DNA from: JADJOM01 sp046327715
Lineage (GTDB): Bacteria; Gemmatimonadota; Gemmatimonadetes; Gemmatimonadales; GWC2-71-9
DNA length: 64,000 nucleotides
NCBI GenBank assembly: GCA_046327715.1
Contig: JAXLXY010000002.1
Span: 248,001-312,000, forward strand
Direction of reading: 5' to 3'
The first letter of the stretch is position 1. Every line of letters begins with the position of its first letter. Positions 19,030 through 27,142 of the stretch are shown here, one piece after another. The position numbers were made by a program, and so were the translations under genes. The notes beneath the pieces were generated by a model. The model was given only the letters and a program-made list of their open reading frames with translations. It made no database searches and had not been told where the DNA came from.

Positions 19030-19323
19030 TCACCTGGGCAGCAGTTCCAGGGCAACCCGGTGCACGACCTTCCGCACCACGATGTAGGTCACCAGCACCG
19101 CGATGACCCCGTAGATCCGGGCCACCGGGAGCGGCGGCATGCGGGCCGTGACGTACCATCCGACGAGCAGGGTTGCCGGCAGGGAGATGCGACGGGCCAG
19201 GCGGCTTGCACGGCGGGCCCGCTCGGCCCGGCAGTCCCGGCACAGCTCCCCGAAGTCCAGGCCGGCCACCCGGGTGCCGCACCGGGCACAGGGGAGCTCA
19301 GGCCACCCGCTTGGCGACCGCAT
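19030..19323 (-). CDS. Small zinc-ribbon membrane protein
   Basis: A 97-residue protein of unknown function. Residues 10-30 hold two CxxC knuckles (CARCG and CRDC), a treble-clef or ribbon zinc site. Two hydrophobic segments follow (about 45-65 and 68-90), with a basic stretch RARRASRLARR between zinc site and membrane. ATG 19323 overlaps the end of the isocitrate dehydrogenase-type gene by 26 nt, and the DUF4139 gene begins 22 nt downstream. It belongs to the same minus-strand run. Confidence 0.65.
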   Translation of the reverse strand: MRSPSGWPELPCARCGTRVAGLDFGELCRDCRAERARRASRLARRISLPATLLVGWYVTARMPPLPVARIYGVIAVLVTYIVVRKVVHRVALELLPR

Positions 19324-20314
19324 CCCCGAACTCCCGGGTGGAGGCGCTGCCACCCAGGTCGCGGGTGCGGATGTTGTCCTCGACGATGGTCTTCTCGATG
19401 GCGGCGCGCATCCGGTTGGCCCGGTCCACCTCGCCCAGGTGGTCCAGCATCATGGCGGCCGCCAGCATCTGGGCGGCGGGGTTGGCGATCCCCTTGCCGG
19501 CGATGTCCGGGGCGCTGCCGTGGACCGCCTCGAAGATCGAGGCGTGGGTGCCGATGTTGGCGCCGGGCGCCAGCCCCAGGCCGCCGACCAGCCCCGACAC
19601 CTCGTCGCTCAGGATGTCGCCGAACATGTTGGTGGTGACCATGACGTCGAACTGCTCCGGCTTCATCACCAGCTGCATGGCGCAGTTGTCCACGATCATG
19701 TCGTTGGACTGCACCCGGCCCTCGTACTCCTTGGCGATCCGCTTGCCCACCTCGAGGAACAGCCCGCTCACCATCTTGAGGATGTTCGCCTTGTGGACGA
19801 TGGTGACCTTGCGGCGGTCGTGGCGCAGGGCGTACTCGAAGGCGTAGCGGATGATGCGCTCGCAGCCGGCACGGGTGACGATCGCGGTGGACTCGCCCAC
19901 CGCGCGGGGGTCGCCGCCGATGGCGATGAAGTGCTCCACGCCGACGTAGAGCCCCTCGAGATTTTCCCGCACCAGCACGATGTCCACGTCGCTGAACCGG
20001 CCGCCGGGCACGAAGGATCGGGCGGGGCGCAGGTTGGCGAACAGCTCGAATTCCTTGCGGAGCTGGACGTTGACCGAGCGGAAGCCGGTGCCGACCGGGG
20101 TGGTGAGCGGGCCCTTCAGGGCCAGCTTGCGGTGGCGGATGCTCTCGATGGTGGAGTCGGGGAGCGGGGTGCCGGTGGCGTCCACGGCGGCCACGCCGGC
20201 GAGCTGCTCGTCCCAGTCGAAGGTCAGGCCGGTGGCCTCGAGCACCTTGACGGTCTCGGCCGTGATCTCGGGGCCGATGCCGTCGCCGGCGATGAGCGTC
20301 ACATTGTAGGTCAT
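19298..20314 (-). CDS. NAD-dependent isocitrate/isopropylmalate dehydrogenase family enzyme
   Basis: A 338-residue beta-decarboxylating dehydrogenase. Family motifs are GDGIGPEI near the N-terminus, LANLRPARSF, the substrate loop VRENLEGLYVGVEH, RAGCERIIRYAFEYA, VHKANILKM, the metal site DNCAMQLVMKP and TNMFGDILSDEVSGLVGGLG, and GSAPDIAGKGIANP. Size and the NLEGLYVG loop fit NAD-dependent isocitrate dehydrogenase, but homoisocitrate or isopropylmalate activity cannot be excluded by reading. ATG 20314 overlaps the preceding lipoprotein stop (ATGA). If isocitrate is the substrate, it serves the TCA cycle. Confidence 0.87.
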   Translation of the reverse strand: MTYNVTLIAGDGIGPEITAETVKVLEATGLTFDWDEQLAGVAAVDATGTPLPDSTIESIRHRKLALKGPLTTPVGTGFRSVNVQLRKEFELFANLRPARSFVPGGRFSDVDIVLVRENLEGLYVGVEHFIAIGGDPRAVGESTAIVTRAGCERIIRYAFEYALRHDRRKVTIVHKANILKMVSGLFLEVGKRIAKEYEGRVQSNDMIVDNCAMQLVMKPEQFDVMVTTNMFGDILSDEVSGLVGGLGLAPGANIGTHASIFEAVHGSAPDIAGKGIANPAAQMLAAAMMLDHLGEVDRANRMRAAIEKTIVEDNIRTRDLGGSASTREFGDAVAKRVA

Positions 20315-20976
20315 CGGATGTCCAGTGCGGCGGGAAGCACGAGTTGCATCGCGCGGGTGAGGGCTTCCGCGGGCGTGGACCCGCTGCCCCAGGTGACCGT
20401 GCGCCAGACCACCTTCCCGGTGCGGGCGTCGGCCAGCACCAGCGAGAGCTCCGCCCGCATGACCCCGGCCGACTCGGGGAGGAACTGGATCGCGGCCGGC
20501 ACCAGGGCAAAGCGGCCGCCCAGCAGCGCCATCAGGGTGCGGAGCTGGCCGCGCAGCGGGTCGGGGACGTCCTCCAGCTGGCGGGCCCGGAGCAGCGACT
20601 GGCCCATGCGGTCGGGGTCGGGAGCCACGGCGGGCGACCGGTGGGCCACCCGGCGCAGCTCGGCGGGCAGCACCCACTTCACCTCGGGACCGCGAGCCAG
20701 CAGCTCGGCGCCGACCAGCGAGTCGGCCCAGGCGAGCGCCGCGGCCCGGTCGCCGAGCGGCGCCACGCGGCCGAGGGTATCGCCGGCCAGCACCATGGTC
20801 TGGGGCAGCACGGCGATCGACTGCCCGGCGAAGATGGCGGCCGCGAAGGGCCGCACCGGCTCCGTCGGATGCTGGGACGCGGGCGTCGGGGTGGCGGGCG
20901 CGGGCCCGCCCCCGCAGGCCAGGGTGAGCAGCGCGAGGGGCACGGCCGTGGAGAACCGGAGAGGACGGCTTGGCAC
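20311..20976 (-). CDS. Hypothetical lipoprotein
   Basis: A 221-residue protein with a lipoprotein signal (lipobox TLAC, then a GGGPAPATPTPAS linker). The mature part has QSIAVLPQTMVLAGDTLG, then a helical segment and LSLVLADARTGKVVWRTVTWGSG near the end, which is reminiscent of outer-membrane lipoproteins with a CsgG/TolB-like fold. I cannot name the family. GTG 20976 is chosen because a TACAAT -10 box lies 7 nt upstream, suggesting a leaderless transcript. It opens the run that continues with the isocitrate dehydrogenase-type gene. Confidence 0.68.
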   Translation of the reverse strand: MPSRPLRFSTAVPLALLTLACGGGPAPATPTPASQHPTEPVRPFAAAIFAGQSIAVLPQTMVLAGDTLGRVAPLGDRAAALAWADSLVGAELLARGPEVKWVLPAELRRVAHRSPAVAPDPDRMGQSLLRARQLEDVPDPLRGQLRTLMALLGGRFALVPAAIQFLPESAGVMRAELSLVLADARTGKVVWRTVTWGSGSTPAEALTRAMQLVLPAALDIR

Positions 20977-20983
20977 GGGGGGA

Positions 20984-20989
20984 ATTGTA
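20984..20989 (-). promoter_or_regulatory. -10 box of the lipoprotein/isocitrate dehydrogenase run
   Basis: TACAAT on the minus strand, 7 nt before the GTG start and without a Shine-Dalgarno sequence, fits a leaderless promoter. The -35 position holds only TTCCCC. Confidence 0.5.
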
Positions 20990-21006
20990 AACCGGCGGTG
21001 GGGATC

Positions 21007-21064
21007 GGGGAATTGGGTGGTAAGGCGGTCAGGCAGCAGGGCGGCGGGGCGGGAGGGTGGGGTG
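21007..21064. repeat. Degenerate 8-bp-period G-rich repeat
   Basis: Degenerate 8-bp units (TAAGGCGG, TCAGGCAG, CAGGGCGG and similar) fill the gap between the SDR stop and the lipoprotein promoter. They are related to the cleaner arrays elsewhere. Confidence 0.5.
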
Positions 21065-21067
21065 CCG

Positions 21068-21928
21068 CTACTCGAGGGAGAGGCCCCCATCCACCACGAG
21101 GGTCTGGCCGGTGATGTGGCGCGCCTCGTCGGAGCAGAGGAAGGCGATCACGTGGGCCACGTCCTCGGGTTCCGCCACCCGGCCCAGGACGCTGTGCTTC
21201 TGGGCCCGTTCGATGACCTCCCGGGGGAGCATCGACATCCGCTCGGTGCGGATGAAGCCGGGCGCGACGGCGTTGACGTTGATGTTGGCGGGGCCGAGCT
21301 CCACCGCCGCGGCACGGGTGAGGCCCTCGAGCGCCGCCTTGCTGGCGGCGTAGTTGGCCACCCCGAAGCCGGGCCGCCCGGCCTGGTGGGCGGAGACGCT
21401 GACGATCTTGCCGTAGTGCTGCTTGCGGAAGATGGGCGCGGCGGCGCGGATGCAGTTGAAGGCGCCGGTGACGTTGGTGTCGAGCACCTCGTGCCAGGCG
21501 TCGTCGGTCATGCGCCAGAGGGCGCCGTCCATGGCGATGCCGGCGTTGTTCACCAGGAAGTGCACGGTGCCGAAGCGGTGCACCGTGTCCGCGAGGAAGC
21601 GCTCCACCGAGCCGCGGTCGCGGACGTCACAGCGGGCGGCGTAGACCTCGGCGCCCATGGCGGTGCACGCGGTCTCGGTGAGCAGCGCCTGTTCGGTGAC
21701 GTCACGGCCGGGGAGCTCCACGAAGCAGAACGCGACCTTGCAGCGCTGCCGCGCGAACTCCATGGCGATGCACCGGCCCAGGCCGGTGGCGCCGCCGGTG
21801 ACCACGGCCACCTTGCCCGCGAAGCCGGGGGTGATCGCCATGGGCAGGGGCTGCTCCAGCGTGGTGCCGGAGTGCTCCTGCTCGGGCTCCCAGGCCCCGC
21901 TGCCATAGCTCTCGTAGGCGGAGAACAT
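21068..21928 (-). CDS. SDR-family oxidoreductase (FabG-like)
   Basis: A 286-residue short-chain dehydrogenase. The nucleotide-binding motif is TGGATGLGRCIA (about residue 45), then NNAGIAMDG, the catalytic Ser in SVSAHQAG and YAASK with Tyr and Lys, and the C-terminal motif GQTLVVDGGLSLE. It most resembles 3-oxoacyl-ACP reductases or acetoacetyl-CoA reductases, but the substrate is open. The N-terminal 30 residues before AITPGFAGKVAVVTGG are not conserved; an internal ATG at MAITPG is a possible alternative start. It is divergent from cstA. Confidence 0.87.
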   Translation of the reverse strand: MFSAYESYGSGAWEPEQEHSGTTLEQPLPMAITPGFAGKVAVVTGGATGLGRCIAMEFARQRCKVAFCFVELPGRDVTEQALLTETACTAMGAEVYAARCDVRDRGSVERFLADTVHRFGTVHFLVNNAGIAMDGALWRMTDDAWHEVLDTNVTGAFNCIRAAAPIFRKQHYGKIVSVSAHQAGRPGFGVANYAASKAALEGLTRAAAVELGPANINVNAVAPGFIRTERMSMLPREVIERAQKHSVLGRVAEPEDVAHVIAFLCSDEARHITGQTLVVDGGLSLE

Positions 21929-22019
21929 AGAGCGCGGAAGCTACGGGCCCCGGGGGAGCGGCGGAAGAGGCCCGGGCCGTCCGGGCCGGCCGCGCCCTGT
22001 CCTCCCGCGTCGGCCGCCC

Positions 22020-22025
22020 TAGATT
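22020..22025 (+). promoter_or_regulatory. -10 box of the cstA gene
   Basis: TAGATT lies 7 nt before the cstA ATG, with CTGTCC at 21997-22002 (17-bp spacing) as a possible -35. The mRNA is probably leaderless. Confidence 0.5.
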
Positions 22026-22032
22026 GAGCCGG

Positions 22033-24066
22033 ATGATCCCCCTCCTCTGGTCCCTCGTGGCCCTGGCCGGCGCCGCCGGCTGGGGCATGCTCGCCCTCGG
22101 CCGCGGCGAGACCGTGAGCGCGGCCTGGCTGATCCTCGCGGCGGTCGGCACCTACCTCATCGCCTACCGCTTCTACAGCCGGTTCCTCGCCACCCGCGTC
22201 TTCGGGCTCGACAACCGGCGCGCCACCCCGGCGGAGCGGCTCGGCAACGGCCGCGACTTCGTGCCCACCACGCGCTGGGTGCTCTTCGGGCACCACTTCG
22301 CGGCGATCTCGGGCGCGGGGCCGCTGATCGGCCCGGTGCTGGCGGCCCAGTTCGGCTACCTGCCGGGGACGCTCTGGATCGTCTTCGGCGTGGTGCTGGC
22401 GGGGGCGGTGCAGGACTTCACCATCCTCGTCGGCTCCATGCGGCGGGACGGCAAGTCGCTCGGCCAGATGGCCAAGGAGGAGATCGGGGCGTTCACCGGC
22501 CTGGCGGCGATGGTCGCGATCCTCGCCATCATGATCATCCTGCTCGCGGTGCTGGCCCTGGTGGTAGTCAACGCCCTGCGCGACAGCCCCTGGGGGCTGT
22601 TCACGATCTCCTGCACCATCCCGATCGCCATGCTGATGGGGTTCTGGATGAAGGCGTGGCGGCCGGGCCGCACCCTCGAGGCCTCGGCGGCGGGGGTGGT
22701 GCTGCTGCTGCTCGCGCTGGTGGGGGGGCAGCAGGTGGCGGCCTCGCCCACGCTCGCGCCGCTGTTCACCTGGACACCGGTGACGCTGGCGCTGGCGCTC
22801 GTGGCCTACGGCTTCGTGGCGAGCGTGCTGCCGGTGTGGATGCTGCTCGCGCCGCGCGACTACCTCTCCACCTTCATGAAGATCGGCACGATCGTGCTGC
22901 TCGCGGCCACGATCCTGATCGAGCTGCCCGACCTCAAGCTCCCCGCCCTCACCCGGTTCATCGACGGCACCGGGCCGGTGTTCGCCGGGAAGCTCTTCCC
23001 GTTCGCGTTCATCACCATCGCCTGCGGGGCGATCAGCGGCTTCCACGCCCTGGTGGCCTCGGGCACCACGCCCAAGATGGTGCGCCGCGAGGAGGACGCG
23101 CGGCTGATCGGCTACGGCGGGATGCTGATGGAGTCGTTCGTGGCGGTGATGGCGATGTGCGCCGCGGCGGTGCTCGACCCGGGCGTCTACTTCGCCATCA
23201 ACGTGCCGCTGGCCAAGCTGGGCGGGAACGCGGTGGCGGCGGCGGAGACGATCCGCGGCTGGGGCTTCGCGGTGACGCCGGAGCAGATGGACGCCCTGGC
23301 CCGCCAGGTGGGCGAGGCCACCCTGCTGGGCCGCACCGGCGGCGCGCCGAGCCTGGCGGTGGGGATGGCCACCCTCTTCAGCGGCGCCTTCGGCGAGCAC
23401 CTGCTGGCGCTGTGGTACCACTTCGCGATCATGTTCGAGGCGCTGTTCATCCTCACCACCATCGACGCCGGCACCCGGGTGGGCCGCTTCATGCTGCAGG
23501 AGCTGGCCGGCCACGTCTGGGCGCCGCTCGGCCGCACCTCGTGGTACCCGAGCATCGTGCTCTCCTCGCTGCTCGTGGTGCTGGGCTGGGGCTGGTTCCT
23601 GGTGCAGGGCGTGCTCGACCCGCTGGGCGGGATCAACAGCCTGTGGCCCCTCTTCGGCATCAGCAACCAGCTGCTGGCCTCGGTGGCACTGTGCGTGGGC
23701 ACCACGCTCATCATCAAGGCCGGCCGCGCCCGCTACGCCTGGGCCACCCTGCTGCCGCTGGCGTGGCTGCTGGTGGTGACCCTCACGGCCAGCTGGCAGA
23801 AGATCTTCTCGCCGGAGCGCCGCATCGGGTTCCTCACCGACGCCGCCGCGCTCCAGGCGGAGATCGCCGCCGGGACCCTCGACCCGGCGCGCGGGGGCCG
23901 GCTCATCTTCAACGACCACCTCAACGCCGTGATGGCCTCGGTCTTCGTGGTGATCGTGCTGGCGGTGGTGCTGTCGTCGCTGCGCGAGTGGATCCGCATC
24001 ATCCGCGGCGGCACGCCGGTCACCACCGCGGAGACCCCATTCGTGGCGTCGGCGTATGTCTCGTAG
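22033..24066 (+). CDS. CstA-family carbon starvation/pyruvate transporter
   Basis: A 677-residue membrane transporter of the CstA family, whose members (CstA, BtsT) import pyruvate or peptides. Around 16 hydrophobic helices are seen. Family segments are AYRFYSRFLATRVFGLDNRRATPAERLGNGRDFVPT, FGHHFAAISGAGPLIGPVLAAQFG, GAVQDF, SGFHALVASGTTPKM, FEALFILTTIDAGTRVGRFMLQE and LWPLFGISNQLLA. ATG 22033 is chosen over the TTG at 22024 because a -10 box lies 7 nt upstream. A YbdD-type small gene overlaps the 3' end, as in E. coli cstA-ybdD and btsT-yjiX. Confidence 0.93.
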   Translation: MIPLLWSLVALAGAAGWGMLALGRGETVSAAWLILAAVGTYLIAYRFYSRFLATRVFGLDNRRATPAERLGNGRDFVPTTRWVLFGHHFAAISGAGPLIGPVLAAQFGYLPGTLWIVFGVVLAGAVQDFTILVGSMRRDGKSLGQMAKEEIGAFTGLAAMVAILAIMIILLAVLALVVVNALRDSPWGLFTISCTIPIAMLMGFWMKAWRPGRTLEASAAGVVLLLLALVGGQQVAASPTLAPLFTWTPVTLALALVAYGFVASVLPVWMLLAPRDYLSTFMKIGTIVLLAATILIELPDLKLPALTRFIDGTGPVFAGKLFPFAFITIACGAISGFHALVASGTTPKMVRREEDARLIGYGGMLMESFVAVMAMCAAAVLDPGVYFAINVPLAKLGGNAVAAAETIRGWGFAVTPEQMDALARQVGEATLLGRTGGAPSLAVGMATLFSGAFGEHLLALWYHFAIMFEALFILTTIDAGTRVGRFMLQELAGHVWAPLGRTSWYPSIVLSSLLVVLGWGWFLVQGVLDPLGGINSLWPLFGISNQLLASVALCVGTTLIIKAGRARYAWATLLPLAWLLVVTLTASWQKIFSPERRIGFLTDAAALQAEIAAGTLDPARGGRLIFNDHLNAVMASVFVVIVLAVVLSSLREWIRIIRGGTPVTTAETPFVASAYVS

Positions 24067-24343
24067 CCCCGCGGCTCGGCGGCTCGTCGATGCGGCGGCA
24101 CGACCGCTCGGCGGCCCTCCCGAGGGGTGGTCCCAGGCCCCCTCGGGGCTGTGGCTGCAGCTCCGGGAGAAGGCCATCGCCTGCGTCTCCACCTTCCGGC
24201 AGGTGGCCGGGATGCCCGACTACGAGGGCTACCTTCGCCACCTGCGCCTGACGCACCCCGACTGGCCGCTCCCCAGCGAGCGGGAGTTCTACGCCCTGTA
24301 CGTGACGGCGCGCTACGGCGACGGCCCCACCCGCTGCTGCTGA
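24056..24343 (+). CDS. YbdD/YjiX (DUF466) small protein
   Basis: A 95-residue partner of CstA-type transporters. The conserved part is the C-terminal 65 residues: QVAGMPDYEGYLRHLRLTHP, WPLPSEREFYALYVTARYG and the terminal GPTRCC. In E. coli the equivalent protein is needed for transport by its CstA-like partner. ATG 24056 overlaps the cstA stop by 11 nt. The first 25 residues (SPAARRLVDAAARPLGGPP) are unusual for the family and come from an 8-bp repeat array (24071-24118) that has entered the junction; no other start codon in frame would avoid it. Confidence 0.88.
   Translation: MSRSPAARRLVDAAARPLGGPPEGWSQAPSGLWLQLREKAIACVSTFRQVAGMPDYEGYLRHLRLTHPDWPLPSEREFYALYVTARYGDGPTRCC
24071..24118. repeat. 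8-bp array inside the YbdD N-terminus
   Basis: Six 8-bp units (GCGGCTCG, GCGGCTCG, TCGATGCG, GCGGCACG, ACCGCTCG, GCGGCCCT) lie right after the cstA stop and are translated as the first residues of the YbdD-like protein. Confidence 0.75.
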
Positions 24344-24365
24344 CCCTTCCCCCCGGGACCCTTCG

Positions 24366-24917
24366 ATGAAACGCCTGGTCGGTTACTTCCTCAACGGCCT
24401 CATCTTCACCGCCCCCGCGGCCCTCACCCTCTACGTGCTGTGGGCCATCTTCACCACGGTGGACGGCTGGCTCCGCATCCCCGTGCCCGGCCTGGGGTTC
24501 CTCGCCACGCTCACGCTCATCACCCTGGTGGGCTTCCTGGCCTCGAACTTCCTGGCCCGGCGGCTGCTCGAGTGGATGGACGAGATGCTGGAGCGGCTCC
24601 CCGGCGTGCGGCTGCTCTACACCGGCATCAAGGACGTGACCGGCGCCTTCGTGGGCGAGAAGAAGCGCTTCTCGCAGCCGGTGGTGGTGACCATCGACCC
24701 CGTGGCCGGCTCCAAGGCCATCGGGTTCCTCACCCAGGACTCGCTCGACGAGCTGGGCATGGCCGACCACGTGACGGTGTACCTGCCCTTCTCCTACAGC
24801 TTCGCGGGGCAGCTGCTGCTCTTCCCGAGCGAGCGGGTGACGCCGCTGGCCGCGCCCAGCGCCAAGGTGATGGCGTTCGTGGTGTCGGGCGGGGTGGCGG
24901 AGGTGAGCCGGGACTAG
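24366..24917 (+). CDS. DUF502 membrane protein
   Basis: A 183-residue inner-membrane protein of the DUF502 family. It has two N-terminal helices (GYFLNGLIFTAPAALTLYVLW and FLATLTLITLVGFLASNFLA), then the conserved LPGVRLLYTGIKDVTGAFVGEKKRFSQPVVV and a beta-rich C-terminal domain (IGFLTQDS, VTVYLPFSYSFAGQLLLFPSERV). The function is unknown. It starts 22 nt after ybdD and is likely in the same operon, which ends at the hairpin at 24996-25027. Confidence 0.85.
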   Translation: MKRLVGYFLNGLIFTAPAALTLYVLWAIFTTVDGWLRIPVPGLGFLATLTLITLVGFLASNFLARRLLEWMDEMLERLPGVRLLYTGIKDVTGAFVGEKKRFSQPVVVTIDPVAGSKAIGFLTQDSLDELGMADHVTVYLPFSYSFAGQLLLFPSERVTPLAAPSAKVMAFVVSGGVAEVSRD

Positions 24918-24940
24918 GGGGGACGGGGGGGCAGGAAGCG

Positions 24941-24978
24941 GGGAGCGGAAGGCGGGAAGCGGGAAGCGGGAAAAGTGA
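24941..24978. repeat. 7-bp-type GGGAAGC repeat
   Basis: Around five GGGAAGC-like units lie after the DUF502 stop and before the terminator hairpin; same family as 15930-16012. Confidence 0.65.
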
Positions 24979-24995
24979 AGAGAGAAGTGCGGACA

Positions 24996-25027
24996 GGGAA
25001 GGCGAGGAGAGCTCCCCTCGCCTTCCC
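24996..25027. terminator. Bidirectional terminator between convergent genes
   Basis: Two 16-nt arms (GGGAAGGCGAGGAGAG and CTCCCCTCGCCTTCCC) pair with a single mismatch. On the plus strand the sequence then reads TTTCCCCTTTTCCC, close to an intrinsic terminator for the DUF502 operon. The minus-strand gene ends 34 nt away on the other side. Confidence 0.7.
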
Positions 25028-25060
25028 TTTCCCCTTTTCCCTCCTCCCGTCAGTTCCAGG

Positions 25061-25951
25061 TCAGGGCAGGACGTCCCGCCACTCGGTCAACCACTTCCCG
25101 GTCCGGCTGATCACCGCCGAGCTGTCGTTCCCCAGGAAATCCAGGTCGGCGTGGTTGAGGCGGGGGTCGGCGTAGGTGCCGCGGGCCCGGGCGGCGGCGC
25201 GTGCGTCGAGCAGGGCGCCGACCGCGGTGCGGGTGCCGATCCACAGCAGTCCGTCCGAGGCGCGGATGCCGATCCGCTTGGGCAGGTCGAAGCTGTCGGG
25301 CGCGGCGTAGAGGCGGCCGAGCAGGGGGATGAGCGTGCTGTCCTGGCTGAAGGAGAGGAGCGTCAGGTAGCGGATCCGGAGGTTGCGGTCGGAGGTCTCG
25401 AGCAGCCGCCGGGCCACGCTGTCGGCGGCGCCGGCACCCAGGCGCCCGAAGACCCAGGCATCGCCGAGGTCGTAGTCGCCGGCGGGCACGCGGGGGAGGA
25501 GGCCGGCCAGGACGGCGACATCACCCCGGGCGGCGCGTTCCAGCTCGAGCTCCACCGCGTGGAGGCCCGGGAGCAGGTCGGCGAGGTCCACGTCGGGGCG
25601 CGGCGGGCGGAGCTCCCCCGCCTCGAGTCGGCGGCGCCAGGCGGCCACGCTGTCGAGGCTGGCGGGCTCGCGCAGCTCCGCGATCCGGTTGAGGGCGAGC
25701 AGGGCGTCGTTCCAGGGGGCCGTCCCCGCCACCGCGTCCCGGACCAGCGCCCACAGCGGGGCGCCGGCGGGGGCGGTGAGGATCCGGCGCACCGAGTCGG
25801 CGGCGGGGGTGCCCGCGCGCAGCGCCTCGTGCAGCTCGGAGTAGAGGGTCCGGGCCGGATCGCCCACCCGGACCTGGACCTGCCCGGCGGCGGGGGCGGC
25901 CGGGGCGGCGATGAGGAGCGACAGCACCAGCCAGGTGCGCATTCGGGGCAT
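25061..25951 (-). CDS. Secreted hypothetical protein, HEAT-like
   Basis: A 296-residue protein with a signal peptide (LVLSLLIAAPAAPAAGQ). The rest is Leu/Ala-rich and mostly helical, with units such as LPRVPAGDYDLGDAWVFGRLG and LLETSDRNLRIRYLTLLSF that look like HEAT-type repeats. No catalytic motif is seen and the family is not recognised. It starts 3 nt after the MFS transporter stop, so it is translated from the same message. Confidence 0.65.
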   Translation of the reverse strand: MPRMRTWLVLSLLIAAPAAPAAGQVQVRVGDPARTLYSELHEALRAGTPAADSVRRILTAPAGAPLWALVRDAVAGTAPWNDALLALNRIAELREPASLDSVAAWRRRLEAGELRPPRPDVDLADLLPGLHAVELELERAARGDVAVLAGLLPRVPAGDYDLGDAWVFGRLGAGAADSVARRLLETSDRNLRIRYLTLLSFSQDSTLIPLLGRLYAAPDSFDLPKRIGIRASDGLLWIGTRTAVGALLDARAAARARGTYADPRLNHADLDFLGNDSSAVISRTGKWLTEWRDVLP

Positions 25952-25954
25952 CCG

Positions 25955-27142
25955 TCAGGACTCCTTGGCGGCGGCCAGCCAGCAGAGGGTTGCCACCAGC
26001 ATACCCCCGGCGGAGGCCCAAAGTGCCATCCCCCCGCCCCAGGCCTGGTACAGCCCGCCGAAGCCGAGCGCGGCCGGCAGGGCCGCGAGACCGGTCACGG
26101 CATGGTAGGCACCGAAGCCCCGGCCGGTGCGCCGGGGCGCCAGCCGGGCGATCAGGGCCCGTTCCGCCGATTCGGTGAGGCCCGCCACCAGCCCGAGCGC
26201 CAGGAACACGGCGATGGCCGCCGCGGGGGAAAGCGCCGCGCCCAGCGCGGCGGCAGCGAGCCCGAAGGCGGCGCCACCGGCGGCCACGGTCCACCGCGGA
26301 CCGAGATGGTCCACCAGCCAGCCCCCGGGGTAGGAGCAGAGGGTCCGCACCACGTGCAGCCCGGCCCACACCAGGGGGATGGTGGCCACGGCCACGCCGA
26401 GGTCCTGCAGCCGGAGCAGCAGGAGGGTCTCGGGGAGCCGGAGCAGCACCAGGAGCGCGAGGGCCAGCACCGGCGCCCAGAACGTGCGGCCGGCGGCGTC
26501 CGACTCGGCGGCCCGGGGGTTCGTCGACTCGATGCCTCCCTTGCCGGGGGCGCCGCGGAGGACCACCACGAGGATCAGCGCGGCCAGCAGCCCGGGGAGG
26601 ATGCTCCAGGCAAGGACGGTGCGGACCGGCATGGCCTGGCTCAACAGCCACCAGGCGATGAGCGCACCGGGGATGGAGCCGAAGTGGTCGGCGGCGCGGT
26701 GGAAGCCGAAGGCGCGGCCGCGGATCGCGGGAGGCGTGGCGTCGGCGATCATCGCGTCGCGGGCCGGGGTGCGGAGCCCCTTGCCGATGCGGTCGAGCAC
26801 CCGGAAGCCCACGACCTGCCAGGCGGCGGAGGCGGCGGCGATGAGCGGGCGCAGGAGGACGGCGGAGGCGTACCCGAGGAGGATCAGCGGCTTGCGCCAG
26901 CCGGGGCGGTCGGCGAGGCCGCCGCTGAACCACTTGGTGGCGGCGGCGGCGAGGTCGGCGGCGCCGTCGAGGGCCGCGAGGGTGCCCGGCCCGCCGCCGA
27001 GGGTGCCCACCACGAAGGCGGGGAGCAGCGGGTAGACCATCTCGCTGGCGAAGTCGTTGAACAGGGAGACCAGGGCCAGGCCCTTGACGGTGGGCGGAAT
27101 CACGGCCGGCGCGCCGGGCGCCGGGCCCCCGCCCCTACTCAT
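25955..27142 (-). CDS. MFS transporter
   Basis: A 395-residue major facilitator with about 12 helices. The first-half signature GLADRPGWRKPLILLGYA (loop 2-3) and RVLDRIGKGLRTPARDAMIAD, RGRAFGFHRAADHFGSIPGAL after TM4 are typical of a bacterial drug/metabolite efflux-like MFS group. The substrate is unknown. The start overlaps the DUF885 peptidase stop by 8 nt, and a secreted protein gene follows directly. Confidence 0.85.
   Translation of the reverse strand: MSRGGGPAPGAPAVIPPTVKGLALVSLFNDFASEMVYPLLPAFVVGTLGGGPGTLAALDGAADLAAAATKWFSGGLADRPGWRKPLILLGYASAVLLRPLIAAASAAWQVVGFRVLDRIGKGLRTPARDAMIADATPPAIRGRAFGFHRAADHFGSIPGALIAWWLLSQAMPVRTVLAWSILPGLLAALILVVVLRGAPGKGGIESTNPRAAESDAAGRTFWAPVLALALLVLLRLPETLLLLRLQDLGVAVATIPLVWAGLHVVRTLCSYPGGWLVDHLGPRWTVAAGGAAFGLAAAALGAALSPAAAIAVFLALGLVAGLTESAERALIARLAPRRTGRGFGAYHAVTGLAALPAALGFGGLYQAWGGGMALWASAGGMLVATLCWLAAAKES

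Noticed and set aside
21550..24192. Very long open frame antisense to cstA (and many other antisense frames, e.g. 459-2024, 12711-14699, 19139-22027)
   Set aside because: High GC gives long frames on the opposite strand; translations are His/Arg/Pro/Ala-rich without domains and lie wholly over well-supported genes.
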